NCBI RefSeq assembly: GCF_027912455.1
Contig: NZ_CP115446.1
Span: 1,945,501 to 2,009,500, forward strand
DNA from: Aurantiacibacter sp. MUD61
GTDB taxonomy: Bacteria; Pseudomonadota; Alphaproteobacteria; Sphingomonadales; Sphingomonadaceae
Reading direction: 5' to 3'
DNA length: 64,000 nt
Made by a program: the position numbers and the translations under genes
Shown here: in pieces, positions 16,201 through 26,611 of the stretch
Layout: each line of letters begins with the position of its first letter
Position numbering within the stretch: the first letter of the stretch is position 1
The notes under the pieces: generated by a model
The model's database searches: none
Seen by the model: the letters and a program-made list of their open reading frames with translations, nothing else
What the model was told of the DNA's origin: nothing

Positions 16201-18024
16201 ATGTGCGGCATTATCGGTATTGTTGGGGATCGCCCCGTGGCAGGCAGGCTGGTCGATGGCCTGAAGCGGATGGAATATCGCGGCTATGACAGCGCCGGTG
16301 TCTGCACTCTGCATGATGGCGAATTGGTGCGCCGCCGCGCCGAGGGTAAGCTCAACAATCTGGTCGAGGAACTGGAGCGTTCGAATGCGCCCGGCACCAC
16401 TGGCATCGCCCACACGCGCTGGGCGACGCATGGCCCGCCCGTCGAGAAAAACGCACACCCACATGCAACGCCTCTCGTAGCGCTAGTGCACAATGGGATT
16501 ATCGAGAATTTCAAGGAGTTGCGTGACGAATTGCGCGCAGAGGGCCGCAATTTCGAGAGCGACACGGACACCGAAACGGTTGTCCACTTGATCAGCCGCG
16601 AGATTGAAAACGGCAGTCTGCCGCAAGAGGCTGTGAAGACTGTTCTTCCGCGTCTGCGCGGTGCCTTCGCGCTCGCCATCGCATTCCGCGATTATCCGGA
16701 CATGCTGATCGGTGCGCGGCTCGGGTCTCCATTGGTCGTGGGGCAGGGCGAGGGTGAGATGTACCTCGGCTCCGACGCTTTGGCGCTTGCTCCGCTGACC
16801 CAGCAGATCGCCTATCTCGAAGAAGGTGATTGGGCCGTCATCACGAATGGCACAGCGGTGATCCGCGATGTCGAAGGCAATGAAGTCGAGCGCGAATTCC
16901 GCACCTCCGGCGCGTCCGCCTCTGCGATTGAAAAGGGCAATTATCGCCACTTCATGCAGAAGGAGATTTTCGAGCAGCCGACCGTCGTCGCGCAGACGCT
17001 CCGGTCCTACCTTCGCCCGGTCGAGCAACAGGTTGCGCTGCCGCAGATCGACTTCGATATCTCAGAGATCGACCGTATCACGCTGGTCGCCTGCGGCACC
17101 TCCTATTATGCTGGAATGGTCGCAAAATACTGGTTCGAGCAATTCGCCCGCGTGCCTGTCGACATCGATTTCGCATCCGAATTCCGCTACCGTGAACCGG
17201 TGCTGCCGAAGGGCGGCCTCGCGCTATTCATCAGCCAGAGCGGGGAGACGGCGGATACGCTCGCCGCGCTACGCCATTGCCGCGAGCAGGGGCAGGTGAT
17301 TGCCGCGGTGGTCAACGTGCCGACCAGCTCCATGGCGCGCGAAGCCGATTTGCTGCTGCCGACCCATGCTGGCCCGGAAATTGGCGTCGCCTCGACCAAG
17401 GCGTTCACCTGCCAATTGGCGGTTCTTGCGGCTCTGGCTGCGCATTTCGCGGTCAAGAAGGGCCTGCTGAACCGAGAGGAAGAGGCAGACATCGTCGAGC
17501 ATCTGCTCGAAGCGCCCGCGTGCCTCAATGCTGCGCTCGATCACGACGACGATATTGCCGCGATGGCGCACCTCATCGCTCCCGCGCGGGACGTGCTGTA
17601 TCTCGGGCGCGGCGCGGACTTCCCGCTGGCGCTCGAGGGCGCGCTGAAGCTCAAGGAAATCAGCTATATCCACGCTGAGGGCTACGCTTCTGGGGAGATG
17701 AAACACGGCCCTATCGCGCTGATCGACGAAGATGTGCCGGTGATTGTCCTCGCGCCGTCCGGCCCGCTGTTCGAAAAGACCGTTTCCAACATGCAGGAAG
17801 TGCAGGCGCGCGGAGGCAAGGTCGTGCTGATTTCCGACGCGGACGGGATTGCAGAGGCTGGCGAGGATTGCATGGCGACCATCCAGATGCCCAAAGTCCA
17901 CCCGCTGATCGCGCCGCTCGTCTACGCCGTGCCGGTGCAATTGCTCGCCTATCATGTGGCTGTGGCGAAGGGGACGGATGTCGATCAGCCCCGCAATCTC
18001 GCCAAGTCGGTCACCGTCGAATAG
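16201..18024 (+). CDS. glmS: Glutamine-fructose-6-phosphate aminotransferase (isomerizing)
   Basis: Makes glucosamine-6-phosphate from fructose-6-P and glutamine. 607 residues. The N-terminal glutaminase has the catalytic Cys2 in MCGIIGIVGDR, with RWATHGPPVEKNAHPH and HNGIIENFKELRDEL. Two SIS domains follow (ISQSGETADTLAALR, GPEIGVASTKAFTCQ, LKLKEISYIHAEGYASGEMK) and the C-terminal DQPRNLAKSVTVE is diagnostic. Only 20 bases separate it from the preceding small gene, so there is no space for a glmS ribozyme. Confidence 0.98.
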   Translation: MCGIIGIVGDRPVAGRLVDGLKRMEYRGYDSAGVCTLHDGELVRRRAEGKLNNLVEELERSNAPGTTGIAHTRWATHGPPVEKNAHPHATPLVALVHNGIIENFKELRDELRAEGRNFESDTDTETVVHLISREIENGSLPQEAVKTVLPRLRGAFALAIAFRDYPDMLIGARLGSPLVVGQGEGEMYLGSDALALAPLTQQIAYLEEGDWAVITNGTAVIRDVEGNEVEREFRTSGASASAIEKGNYRHFMQKEIFEQPTVVAQTLRSYLRPVEQQVALPQIDFDISEIDRITLVACGTSYYAGMVAKYWFEQFARVPVDIDFASEFRYREPVLPKGGLALFISQSGETADTLAALRHCREQGQVIAAVVNVPTSSMAREADLLLPTHAGPEIGVASTKAFTCQLAVLAALAAHFAVKKGLLNREEEADIVEHLLEAPACLNAALDHDDDIAAMAHLIAPARDVLYLGRGADFPLALEGALKLKEISYIHAEGYASGEMKHGPIALIDEDVPVIVLAPSGPLFEKTVSNMQEVQARGGKVVLISDADGIAEAGEDCMATIQMPKVHPLIAPLVYAVPVQLLAYHVAVAKGTDVDQPRNLAKSVTVE

Positions 18025-18090
18025 ACGCGAAATGCGCTGAAATTCGCGGGCTTTACCTCGCAATAACCATTGCCTGCCTATGGCAGCTAT

Positions 18091-20442
18091 GTGAGCAAGA
18101 ACCCGACCGGCTTGCCGAAGCTTCCACTGCGACTTGCATCGCTGGAAGTGATCGGACTGCGTGAACCGTCAGAGGGGACGTGGGAACGGCTGCGGGCGCT
18201 GCAATATTCTGAATTGCACAAGTTTTCGCGCATCCGCCTGGCCGCGCACGGAATCGCCGGGACGATGGCGGCCGCGCTCTATTTCGGCACTCTGCCGCCG
18301 TGGTTGCTCGCCCTTTGGCTCATCAGCATCGTGGCAGCGGTCGCCAATGTGAGCCGTATCGACAGGCTATTCGCCGATGTCGACAAACGGCACATGACGC
18401 GCGTCGAATTCCGTCGTCAGGCATTGGCTGTCGGCCTGTGTGCCTTGCCGTGGATCGCCGCGCTGTTGGGCGCTGTGTCATTCGGTAGCTCCGCGCAGCA
18501 TTTCGGCCTTTGGGCGCTTGCAGCGATGCTCATTGCGGGCAGCGCAGCCACGACCTCTTCTGCGCCCGTATCGGTGGTTGTCTTCGATCTGGTCGTGGGC
18601 GTCTCCGGCGCTGCATCCTTTGTGATTAGCGGCGATTATCCATTTGCCGTTGCGAGCCTTGCGTTTGTTCTGACTATCGTTGCTGCAGCGCTCAACTCCG
18701 CGCGGACCTATCTCTCGGCGCGTATTGCCGAGGCAGGCGTCGCTGAGAAAGACGAGGTCGTGTCCCTGCTGCTCCGCGAATTCGAGGAAAAAGAGTCGGA
18801 CTGGCTCTGGCAAGTCGACAATCATCGCCGCCTGCGCTCTGTTTCGCCGCGCTTTGCCTTTGCCTTGGGCAAGGAACCGCAAGAGGTCGAAGGCGAGCGG
18901 TTTATCCGCCTTATCGGTGGGGACACCTTTGAAACGGGTGAAGTGCCGCGCAGCCTGCATGATCTCGCCGAACGGTTGAAGCGGCGCGAGAGCTTCTCCA
19001 ACCTCCTGGTGCAGGTCCATATTGGCGAGCAGCGCCGCTGGTGGGAATTGTCAGGCACGCCAATGCGCGACCAGTCGGGCAATTATATCGGCTTTCGCGG
19101 CGTCGGCTCCGATGTGAGCGAACAGCGCGAGCGAGACGAGAAGATCGCCTATCTGGCGCGATACGACACGCTGACCGGTCTGCCAAACCGCCTGATGCTT
19201 ACGGAGGCTCTTGGCGAGGCCATGCGCTTCTCCGAGCAATGGCGCACCCGCTGCGCTTTCCTGATGATCGACCTCGACCGCTTCAAGGCGGTAAACGATT
19301 CGCTCGGCCACCTTGTCGGGGATCGCCTGCTCGCCAAGGTGTCAGAACGGCTCAATTCGGTCTGCACCGACAATGAAAAATGCGGGCGCCTCGGCGGTGA
19401 CGAATTCGCCGTTGTCATACGCGATGCGACCGATCACCTGCGCGTCGATCGCATTGCTGAAACGATCATTGAACAGCTTTCGCAGCCCTACATCGTCGAC
19501 AATCACACGCTCTTCATTGGTGCCAGTGTCGGGTCCGCCATTGGCCCGCGTGACGGACAGACCGTCGAAACGCTGATGCGCAACGCGGATCTGGCACTGT
19601 ACCGCGCGAAGGATGATGGGGGCGGCACGCATTGCAATTACATCCCGTCACTTCACGCCACGGCAGAGGAGCGGCGCAAACTTGAGCTATCGCTGCGCCA
19701 GGCCATCGAGAAGAACGAATTGACGCTCAACTATCAGCCGGTGGTCAACGCCAATACGGAGAAAGTCGTCAGTTTCGAAGCCCTGCTGCGCTGGAACAGC
19801 GAAGAGCATGGTTTTATCAGCCCCGCCAAGTTCATCCCTCTTGCAGAAGACACGCGGCTGATCGTGCCCATCGGCCAGTGGGTCCTGCACAAGGCTTGCA
19901 AGGAAGCCACGCGTTGGGATGACGATATCAAGGTTGCGGTCAACGTATCGGGCGAGCAGCTGCTCGAACCCAATTTCACCGCGACCGTCGTGCAGGCTCT
20001 TGCAGAGACAGGCCTAGCGGCCAATCGGCTGGAAGTGGAAGTGACCGAAAGCGTGTTCCTGCGCGATGGCAAGACCGCGAATGAAACGCTCGAAGAGATT
20101 CTTGCATTGGGCTGCTCCGTAGCGCTGGACGACTTCGGCACGGGCTATTCGTCGCTTGGCTACCTACGCGATCTTCGTTTCTCGACTATCAAGGTCGATC
20201 GCAGCTTCGTGCAGGGCGCATCGGAAGACAGTCCTGAAAGCCTTGCGATCGTTCGCGCCGTAGTTGCGATGGCACAAAGCCTCGAAATGTCGACGACTGC
20301 TGAAGGCGTCGAGACAGCCGAGCAGGCGCAGCTCGTGCGCGATCTGGGCTGCACGAAAATCCAGGGATATTACTTTGGCCGCCCGATGAGCGCAGTGGAA
20401 GCGCACTCGCTCGTTTTGAAGCGCAGCAAAGCGGCAGCGTAA
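18091..20442 (+). CDS. Membrane-bound PAS-GGDEF-EAL cyclic-di-GMP protein
   Basis: About 783 residues. Five to six N-terminal membrane helices (about 50-200), a PAS-like sensor (about 225-345, SDWLWQVDNHRRLRSVSPRF), a GGDEF domain and an EAL domain. The cyclase signature RLGGDEF (about 433-438) is intact; the upstream inhibitory RxxD site is not present. The phosphodiesterase residues are all there: FEALLRW, NVSGEQL, EVTESVF, DDFGTGYSSL, IKVDRSF, AEGVET and IQGYYFGRP. Either or both activities are possible. Start is uncertain: GTG at 18091 or TTG at 18070, neither with a clear Shine-Dalgarno. Ends four bases from the convergent purQ gene. Confidence 0.93.
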   Translation: MSKNPTGLPKLPLRLASLEVIGLREPSEGTWERLRALQYSELHKFSRIRLAAHGIAGTMAAALYFGTLPPWLLALWLISIVAAVANVSRIDRLFADVDKRHMTRVEFRRQALAVGLCALPWIAALLGAVSFGSSAQHFGLWALAAMLIAGSAATTSSAPVSVVVFDLVVGVSGAASFVISGDYPFAVASLAFVLTIVAAALNSARTYLSARIAEAGVAEKDEVVSLLLREFEEKESDWLWQVDNHRRLRSVSPRFAFALGKEPQEVEGERFIRLIGGDTFETGEVPRSLHDLAERLKRRESFSNLLVQVHIGEQRRWWELSGTPMRDQSGNYIGFRGVGSDVSEQRERDEKIAYLARYDTLTGLPNRLMLTEALGEAMRFSEQWRTRCAFLMIDLDRFKAVNDSLGHLVGDRLLAKVSERLNSVCTDNEKCGRLGGDEFAVVIRDATDHLRVDRIAETIIEQLSQPYIVDNHTLFIGASVGSAIGPRDGQTVETLMRNADLALYRAKDDGGGTHCNYIPSLHATAEERRKLELSLRQAIEKNELTLNYQPVVNANTEKVVSFEALLRWNSEEHGFISPAKFIPLAEDTRLIVPIGQWVLHKACKEATRWDDDIKVAVNVSGEQLLEPNFTATVVQALAETGLAANRLEVEVTESVFLRDGKTANETLEEILALGCSVALDDFGTGYSSLGYLRDLRFSTIKVDRSFVQGASEDSPESLAIVRAVVAMAQSLEMSTTAEGVETAEQAQLVRDLGCTKIQGYYFGRPMSAVEAHSLVLKRSKAAA

Positions 20443-20446
20443 GCCT

Positions 20447-21112
20447 CTAGGCGAGAACTTTCAGCACGCTTTCAAACAGGCGCCTGCCATCGCTCCCACC
20501 ATGCGCCGGCTCAATCGCCCGCTCAGGGTGTGGCATCATGCCGAGAACATTGCCCTTTGCATTGAGAATGCCCGCGATATCGCGCCGCGATCCGTTCACT
20601 GCGTCGGGATAGCGAAAGGCCACGCGGCCATCGCCTTCGAGCCGGTCCAGCGTTTCATCATCGGCGAAGTAATTGCCATCGTGATGCGCAACAGGGATCG
20701 CGATGCGTTCGCCAGCGGAATAAGCATTGGTGAAATGGCTGCTCGCATTCTCGACGATCAGTTCAGCCGTGCGGCAGATGAAATTCTGTCCGGCGTTGCG
20801 CATCAGCGCACCAGGCAGCAGCCGTGCTTCGGTGAGCACCTGAAAACCGTTGCAAACGCCCAGCACCGGCACGCCACGCTCGGCAGCCGCGATGACGGAG
20901 CGCATGATCGGGCTGTTCGCCGCCATGGCGCCGCTGCGCAGGTAATCGCCGTAAGAAAAGCCGCCGGGCAGGGCGATGAAATCGAGGGCGTCGGGAAGAT
21001 CGGCATCGCCGTGCCACACCTTGACCGGATCTGTGCCCGTCACATCGCGCAGCGCCACCCACATGTCGCGGTCGCAATTGGAGCCGGGGAATGTGACAAC
21101 TGCGGTCTTCAT
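20447..21112 (-). CDS. purQ: FGAM synthase glutaminase subunit PurQ
   Basis: 221 residues, class I glutamine amidotransferase that supplies ammonia to PurL. The nucleophile elbow GVCNGFQVL has the catalytic Cys; the His-Glu pair is in [28 protein letters not shown] is the classic N-terminus. ATG at 21112 overlaps the purS stop by one base (TGATG). PurL, the third component, is not in this window. Confidence 0.97.
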   Translation of the reverse strand: MKTAVVTFPGSNCDRDMWVALRDVTGTDPVKVWHGDADLPDALDFIALPGGFSYGDYLRSGAMAANSPIMRSVIAAAERGVPVLGVCNGFQVLTEARLLPGALMRNAGQNFICRTAELIVENASSHFTNAYSAGERIAIPVAHHDGNYFADDETLDRLEGDGRVAFRYPDAVNGSRRDIAGILNAKGNVLGMMPHPERAIEPAHGGSDGRRLFESVLKVLA

Positions 21113-21345
21113 CAGCCCACCTTCTCGATGCGGTAGTTTTCGATCACCGTATTGGCGAGCAGCTTCTGGCACATTTCGGCAAGGGCTTCGTCGCTGGTGC
21201 TGTCAGCGACGTCCATTTCGACCGTGCGTCCGATGCGGACATCGTCCACACCATCAAAGCCAAGCCCTTCGAGCGCGTGATGCACTGCGCGACCCTGCGG
21301 GTCGAGAACACCGGGCTTGAGCGAAACGTGGACACGGATTTTCAT
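21112..21345 (-). CDS. purS: FGAM synthase subunit PurS
   Basis: 77-residue small structural subunit of the three-part FGAM synthase. [40 protein letters not shown] and [16 protein letters not shown] match PurS throughout. The gene is translationally coupled to purQ. Its presence indicates that this organism uses the small PurL type. Confidence 0.95.
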   Translation of the reverse strand: MKIRVHVSLKPGVLDPQGRAVHHALEGLGFDGVDDVRIGRTVEMDVADSTSDEALAEMCQKLLANTVIENYRIEKVG

Positions 21346-21436
21346 GAGAAGGGGCCTTTGCACTCTGGAATCTATGCGCCCGGCCTATGGCGTTTCCGCG
21401 CGCGCGGGGCAAGGGGGATGCAGGCGCAATCGCACA

Positions 21437-21470
21437 GGAAAAAGAGCGGCGAACCCAGTTGGTCCGCCGC
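21437..21470 (-). terminator. Intrinsic terminator downstream of the M16 peptidase gene
   Basis: On the minus strand GCGGCGGACC (21470-21461) pairs with GGTTCGCCGC (21455-21446) with one mismatch and a five-base loop, followed by TCTTTTTCC. It lies 24 bases after the stop of the 21494-24337 gene and upstream of purS, separating the two units. Confidence 0.85.
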
Positions 21471-21493
21471 CCTTCGCAAAAGTATCCGCTCGA

Positions 21494-24337
21494 TTATTCG
21501 CCTTCGGTCGGTGCCACGAGGATGCGTGCATCGGCGCGGCGCTCCGGCGTCAGGTATTGCTGAGCCATGGCCTGGATTTCTTCCGGCGTGATACTCATGA
21601 TCGTTTCCACCTGCGTGCGGACCCGGTTGAGGCGATCGGCTTCGCTCTGCGCGTCATTGACGATGCCGAGCCAATAGCCGTTATTCTCCTGCGCCTGCCG
21701 GATGTTTTCGATCACCGGCTGACGGGCGCGAAGGAGGAAGTCCTCCGTCACAGGCTCGTCGCGCAATTCGCGGGCAAGGCGATGGATCAGGCCAAGCGTC
21801 TGATCCGTCAGACCCGGGTCGATGACCGCAGACATGCTGATCGTGCCGTAGTCTTCGAACGTGCTGCTCGTCGAACCGCCGACACTCGGGCTGTAAGTCG
21901 CGGCAAACTCTTCTCGCAGTGTTTCGATGCCTTTCAGGCGTAGTACGCCGACCAACATCTGGTGAGTCACGGCTGCCCGATAATCGTCGTCATCGATCGT
22001 GCGCCAGATGCTGCCGACCAATGCCTGATCATCCTGACCGGTGTGGGTGAAATCGGTGATGCCGTCATCCGACAGATCGTTGAATGCAATCACACGCTCG
22101 TCAGCATAGTCGCTGAACTCAGCTTCACGCTCCGGCAACGCGCCGAAGCTCTGCGCTACAGCCGCAATCGCCTCTTCGGGATCGATATCACCGACAATGC
22201 CAATTTCGATCGCACCGTCTGCAGCCGCCGCCTGAACCGAGGCGAGCAGCGCTTCGCGGTCCACCGCATCAAGCTGCTCGCGGGTCGGGAAATCGGTGTA
22301 GGGGCTGTCCGCGATCAGCGCTCCGGAATTGAAGCCGAAGACCGAACCGGGCTGCGACAGAAGCGAATTCCAGACCTGTTCTATGACTGCGTTGAAGCGC
22401 GCATCGGCTTCCGGCCGCAAGCCAAGGTCAGTCAGGAATGCTGCGCTGACTTTCATCTGCATGTCGAGATCGTCAGGCGTGGTTACACCGCCGGTGCTGA
22501 ACGTGTCGCTCCCTGCGTTGATGCCGGTCGAAATCTGGCGTCCTGCCGTTGCTTCCTGCAATTCGTCGGCAGTGTGTGCCTGCGTACCGCCGACAGCCGA
22601 AGCGATTTGCAGGTAGATACCCGCAGCAGTCGAGCTGGCCGGATCGAGCGCAAAGCTGCCGCCGTCCATGTTGACCGAGAAGCGCACGCGGCCCGGTTCA
22701 AAATCGGTCTGCTTGATGTTCAGGCGCACATTGTTGTCGAACACGACCGTGCGAATGCCGAGGTCCTCGATCATGGTGTCGGAAACGACCGTGCCCGGAG
22801 TGCCCCAATCATCATAAGCGAAAATCACCGCATCCGTATCTTCCGGCGGAGTAACAGCGACCGTGGTGCTTTCGTTGAAAACGGCCGCGACGGCTTCTTC
22901 TCCGCCGAAGTCTTCTTTCGCGGTCACGCGGACCAGCGGCGCGCCTTCGCTCCAAGCTTCGCGGAAGGTCTCGTTCACCGCATCAAGAGTCAGCTGCGGG
23001 CGCATCGCCTCGAACAGCTCGAGCCGGTACTGCGGGGTGGTGATGAAATCATTCTCGGTCGCGGCGTTCACCAGTGCCCCTGCGAGCTGCGGATGCGTGC
23101 GCGCATCGGCCTGCGCTGCGGCGCGTTCGTAGCTGCTGGCGGTCTGCGTCAGCGCGTAATCGAGCTCTGCCTGAGTGAAACCGTATTCCAGTGCGCGGCG
23201 CAGTTCCTGTTCGGCAATGGCGAGGCCCTGTTCCCAGGCCCCATCGCGGGTGTCGATGCTGAGCGAAGTGTAATCTGCCACGCCTTCATCGCTGCCGGCG
23301 CCATAGCCGCCGCCGAGGATCGGGCTGTCCGCCTGATTGGCGATGCGCGAGATGCGGCGGTTGAAGATAATGCGGGAAAGGCTGCGCAACTGGCCTTCCA
23401 TGCGCTCCGCCACGGTGTCCACCTGGTCCTCGTAAGGACGCAGCTGGTAGATCGCCACACCTTCACCGATTGCCGGATCGACAAAGGTGTCGAATTCCGT
23501 TTCGCGGTCGAAGTTCACATCGCCGAGCGGCGGTATTGAGCCCGCTGCGCCGACCCCCTGCCAATCGCTGAAACGCTCAACAATCTTCGCTTCGATTTCC
23601 GCAACGTCGATATCGCCGACGACGATCAGCGTCGCGTTCTCCGGACGATAGAAGCGGTTGTAGAGATCGCGGAACATTTCCGGCGTAGCGGCGCGCACGG
23701 TAGCGTCGGTGCCGATCGGAAAGCGGCTGACATAGCGTGTGCCGGGGATGCGGAAATCGAACATGTCGCGGAAATTGCGCAGTCCGGCGCTGTCGCGCAC
23801 GCGGCGTTCGCTAACGATGATCTCGCGCTCGCGGTCCACCGCTTCGGGGGTGAACAGCATTTCGCTCGCCGTTTCGCGCATCAGGAACAGCGCGGTGTCG
23901 ACGCCTTCCTCGTTCGCATTGGGAATGTCGAGCATATACACCGTCTCTTCAAAGCTGGTGTAGGCATTGGTGTCCGCACCGAAGCTCGCACCGAGGCGTT
24001 CCAGCAGCGGAATCATTTCGCCTTCAGGAACATTGGTGGTGCCGTTGAAAGCCATGTGCTCGATGAAGTGGGCGAGACCCTGCTCGGCTTCGGATTCACC
24101 AAGCGACCCGAAATCGAAATGCATGCGGAACGATGCCGAGCCATCGGGCGTGTCGTTCTGGCGGATCGCATAGCGCATGCCGTTGGACAGCACGCCATAT
24201 GTGTTCGCTTCGTCTTCCTGGACGTCGGTCGCTTCGACACCCCAGGCCGATTGCGCCTGCGCAGGGGCGGCAATGGAAAGCGTAAGCGCCAAAGCGGCAC
24301 TGGAAATACTGGCGTTCAATACGCGGCGTAGTTTCAT
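21494..24337 (-). CDS. Periplasmic M16 family zinc peptidase
   Basis: 947 residues with a signal peptide ending near IAAPAQAQ. Two M16 halves are present. The N-terminal half has the inverted zinc motif HFIEH at residues 90-94 and Glu170 (EAVDREREIIVSER), the expected third ligand 77 residues on. The second half (about 500 on) lacks zinc residues, as normal for the inactive lid domain. Pitrilysin-like enzymes of this type cut peptides enclosed in a clam-shell chamber. ATG at 24337 is preceded by GAGAGGGAC. A good terminator follows. Substrate is unknown. Confidence 0.93.
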   Translation of the reverse strand: MKLRRVLNASISSAALALTLSIAAPAQAQSAWGVEATDVQEDEANTYGVLSNGMRYAIRQNDTPDGSASFRMHFDFGSLGESEAEQGLAHFIEHMAFNGTTNVPEGEMIPLLERLGASFGADTNAYTSFEETVYMLDIPNANEEGVDTALFLMRETASEMLFTPEAVDREREIIVSERRVRDSAGLRNFRDMFDFRIPGTRYVSRFPIGTDATVRAATPEMFRDLYNRFYRPENATLIVVGDIDVAEIEAKIVERFSDWQGVGAAGSIPPLGDVNFDRETEFDTFVDPAIGEGVAIYQLRPYEDQVDTVAERMEGQLRSLSRIIFNRRISRIANQADSPILGGGYGAGSDEGVADYTSLSIDTRDGAWEQGLAIAEQELRRALEYGFTQAELDYALTQTASSYERAAAQADARTHPQLAGALVNAATENDFITTPQYRLELFEAMRPQLTLDAVNETFREAWSEGAPLVRVTAKEDFGGEEAVAAVFNESTTVAVTPPEDTDAVIFAYDDWGTPGTVVSDTMIEDLGIRTVVFDNNVRLNIKQTDFEPGRVRFSVNMDGGSFALDPASSTAAGIYLQIASAVGGTQAHTADELQEATAGRQISTGINAGSDTFSTGGVTTPDDLDMQMKVSAAFLTDLGLRPEADARFNAVIEQVWNSLLSQPGSVFGFNSGALIADSPYTDFPTREQLDAVDREALLASVQAAAADGAIEIGIVGDIDPEEAIAAVAQSFGALPEREAEFSDYADERVIAFNDLSDDGITDFTHTGQDDQALVGSIWRTIDDDDYRAAVTHQMLVGVLRLKGIETLREEFAATYSPSVGGSTSSTFEDYGTISMSAVIDPGLTDQTLGLIHRLARELRDEPVTEDFLLRARQPVIENIRQAQENNGYWLGIVNDAQSEADRLNRVRTQVETIMSITPEEIQAMAQQYLTPERRADARILVAPTEGE

Positions 24338-24490
24338 GGAAAGTCCCTCTCAAAACTGAAAACTGGCCCAAAGAATGCGTACCGTCCCAAGCACGCCGAG
24401 AGCTCGTAACACTCTATGCAATGCCGATGAACGTCATGCAACGGGGCTTTAGGCCATTGCTACTTATTAAGTCTCTGAATTATCGTTGCT

Positions 24491-26554
24491 TCAATTGTCA
24501 TATCCCCAATCGGGGTGACAGGCTGCATAGTCGGAGACCCATTCGACTTCCGATGCCGCTGGAACCGAAATCCTGTTGGACCATGATGATCCCAGGTCAT
24601 TGCTCCCCGGATCATAAAAGATGCGACCCATCGAGTTATCGAAATCCGGCAATCGTTCATTGTCCCGCTCTGCCCTGTCGCGATCGATTTCGCGCTCGGT
24701 AATCTGCGAAATGCGGATGAGCCTGATTGCTCGATCTTCCAGGCCGAACATGCGGCGATAATTGCGGCCGTACAAATTGGTGTCGAATGTGGAATTGTAT
24801 CGCCAGTTGCCGGGCTCCGTTTCATCGGGAATTCGCACCGTAGTGACATGGCACGACCAATTGTTCTGGTTGAAATAGGGCGCATCCTGATCTTGGCCTT
24901 CGTCACGCTGCCGCCTTGAGGGAGGGCTGAAGCCTCCGCCGGGCAGGGCCATGTCATATCTGCCGCCAGATTCGCTATCCCAGTCAGGGCGACCGGTACC
25001 GGTGATCCGAAGAACGCTTGCCTGCTCATCCCGATCATATCGCCAGGTCACGGTATCGACCGTGTCCCATTGCGTTGTCCCTGCAAGCTGATTGCGGAAT
25101 GCATTCTCGAGTTGCGGAGCGGTAAGTGCGGAGAATGCCGCGTACTGCCCCAGTCCCTCGATCCCACGCACAATCGTCGTCTGGACGATATTGGCGGGGA
25201 CTTCGAAGCCTGCGCTGGCATCAATGTCGAAGATAGAAGTTTCGGAAGGCGCATCGAGCGGTTGCCAAGGTACTGTTTCCGGATCTGTGCCACCATCACG
25301 CAAGGGCAGCACGTTGCGATATGGCAGGATAGGGCGCTCGGTAGGCACCGCAACGCCGGGCAAAGTGCCGTCCATCCAATATGTCTGGCCGTCGATAGTG
25401 GCACGCACGAGAACATGATCGAACATGGCAGGGTTCGGCAGAAAATCTTGCAGCCCGTCATCGATACCCGCATTGCTTACCAGCACCGCTTCTGCCGGGA
25501 TGCCAAGCTCGTCCAGCAAGGAAAGCAGAAGCGCGGTCTTGCCTTTGCAGTCACCCCAACGCCGTTCCCAGGTTTCCTCGGCCGTTGCCGGTGTGAAGGC
25601 GCCGGTATCCAGCCCGACATAGATGTAGCGCACCTGCTGAGTGACCAGATCGAGCGCAGCACGCGCCTGCGCCATCTGCCCATCATGATTGCGCGCTATT
25701 CGCGCGGCTTCTTCAGCCAGGGGAGATGCCGTGGGTAGCTCTCGCGCTTCTTCGAAAAGGGCGTGAAAACGTGAGGAGACCGATTCCCAACTTTCAAAGT
25801 CCGAAAACTGCATGAAGCGCTGGATCTGGAACCGTGGCGGCGCATCGCGAGGAGGTGCGAGCGCTTCCGGATTGTCGGCTTGGATGGTGATTGATCGTCT
25901 ATCCCGCTGCGCGAAAGGCTCAAGATCGGGAGTCATACGGGTGGTAGGCCGATCATCCTCCTCATCCCAGCTGAGACGGAGGAGAACCCGACCTGGCGAT
26001 GGATCGGCACTCATAAACAGTGCACCGAAATCGCGATCGGTCAGCGTCGGATTGGCAGTTGGGACCGTATAGGCAAATTCCAGGTCATCGCCTACGCGAA
26101 GATCGGGCACGCGCAGCGTTGCGGTCAGCAATCCATCAAGCCGCGCTGCCTCCAACTGGTCTTCCCGCCGGAGAATTTCGAACTCGCTCGTCGGAAGGAG
26201 ATCCATAACCTCGCCATCGCGGATAATCCGCAGGCGGTGGACCGTCGGTGAACCTGCCGCAGGATTCCATGTCAGTGCAATATTGCCGAGCTGAAGTGCA
26301 TTGGGATGCAGCAACCGGATATGATTGTGCACGAATGACCATTGCTCGTCGCCATCCAGATGGATTTCCGAATGCTGACGGCGCAGGAAGGCGAGGCCGC
26401 TGGCGTCATCGGGCACATCAAGCGCTTCGGTCTCGACCACCCAGTCGGGCATCGGACCGGTCAGAACCGTATCATCCTGCGCAAAAACGGGAGCGGATGT
26501 GGAGAGCAGGACTGCGCAAAGCGCCGGGCGAAACGGGTTCCGGTGGGATGTCAT
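24491..26554 (-). CDS. DUF3857 / transglutaminase-like exported protein
   Basis: 687 residues with signal peptide MTSHRNPFRPALCAVLLSTS ending APVFAQ. The DUF3857 beta-sandwich domain fills about residues 50-240. A transglutaminase-like core follows with the catalytic triad apparently intact: Cys336 in RRWGDCKGKTALLL, His380 in FDHVLV and Asp395 in TYWMDGT. The C-terminal ~200 residues form another beta-rich domain. Proteins of this architecture are periplasmic in Sphingomonadales and Bacteroidetes; their substrates are not established. It lies between purC and the M16 peptidase on the same strand, 57 bases after purC. Confidence 0.88.
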   Translation of the reverse strand: MTSHRNPFRPALCAVLLSTSAPVFAQDDTVLTGPMPDWVVETEALDVPDDASGLAFLRRQHSEIHLDGDEQWSFVHNHIRLLHPNALQLGNIALTWNPAAGSPTVHRLRIIRDGEVMDLLPTSEFEILRREDQLEAARLDGLLTATLRVPDLRVGDDLEFAYTVPTANPTLTDRDFGALFMSADPSPGRVLLRLSWDEEDDRPTTRMTPDLEPFAQRDRRSITIQADNPEALAPPRDAPPRFQIQRFMQFSDFESWESVSSRFHALFEEARELPTASPLAEEAARIARNHDGQMAQARAALDLVTQQVRYIYVGLDTGAFTPATAEETWERRWGDCKGKTALLLSLLDELGIPAEAVLVSNAGIDDGLQDFLPNPAMFDHVLVRATIDGQTYWMDGTLPGVAVPTERPILPYRNVLPLRDGGTDPETVPWQPLDAPSETSIFDIDASAGFEVPANIVQTTIVRGIEGLGQYAAFSALTAPQLENAFRNQLAGTTQWDTVDTVTWRYDRDEQASVLRITGTGRPDWDSESGGRYDMALPGGGFSPPSRRQRDEGQDQDAPYFNQNNWSCHVTTVRIPDETEPGNWRYNSTFDTNLYGRNYRRMFGLEDRAIRLIRISQITEREIDRDRAERDNERLPDFDNSMGRIFYDPGSNDLGSSWSNRISVPAASEVEWVSDYAACHPDWGYDN

Positions 26555-26611
26555 TACCCCACCATGCCAGTTTCCCCTTGCGAAACAAGGTGCTGCTGCG
26601 GATTTGTAGTG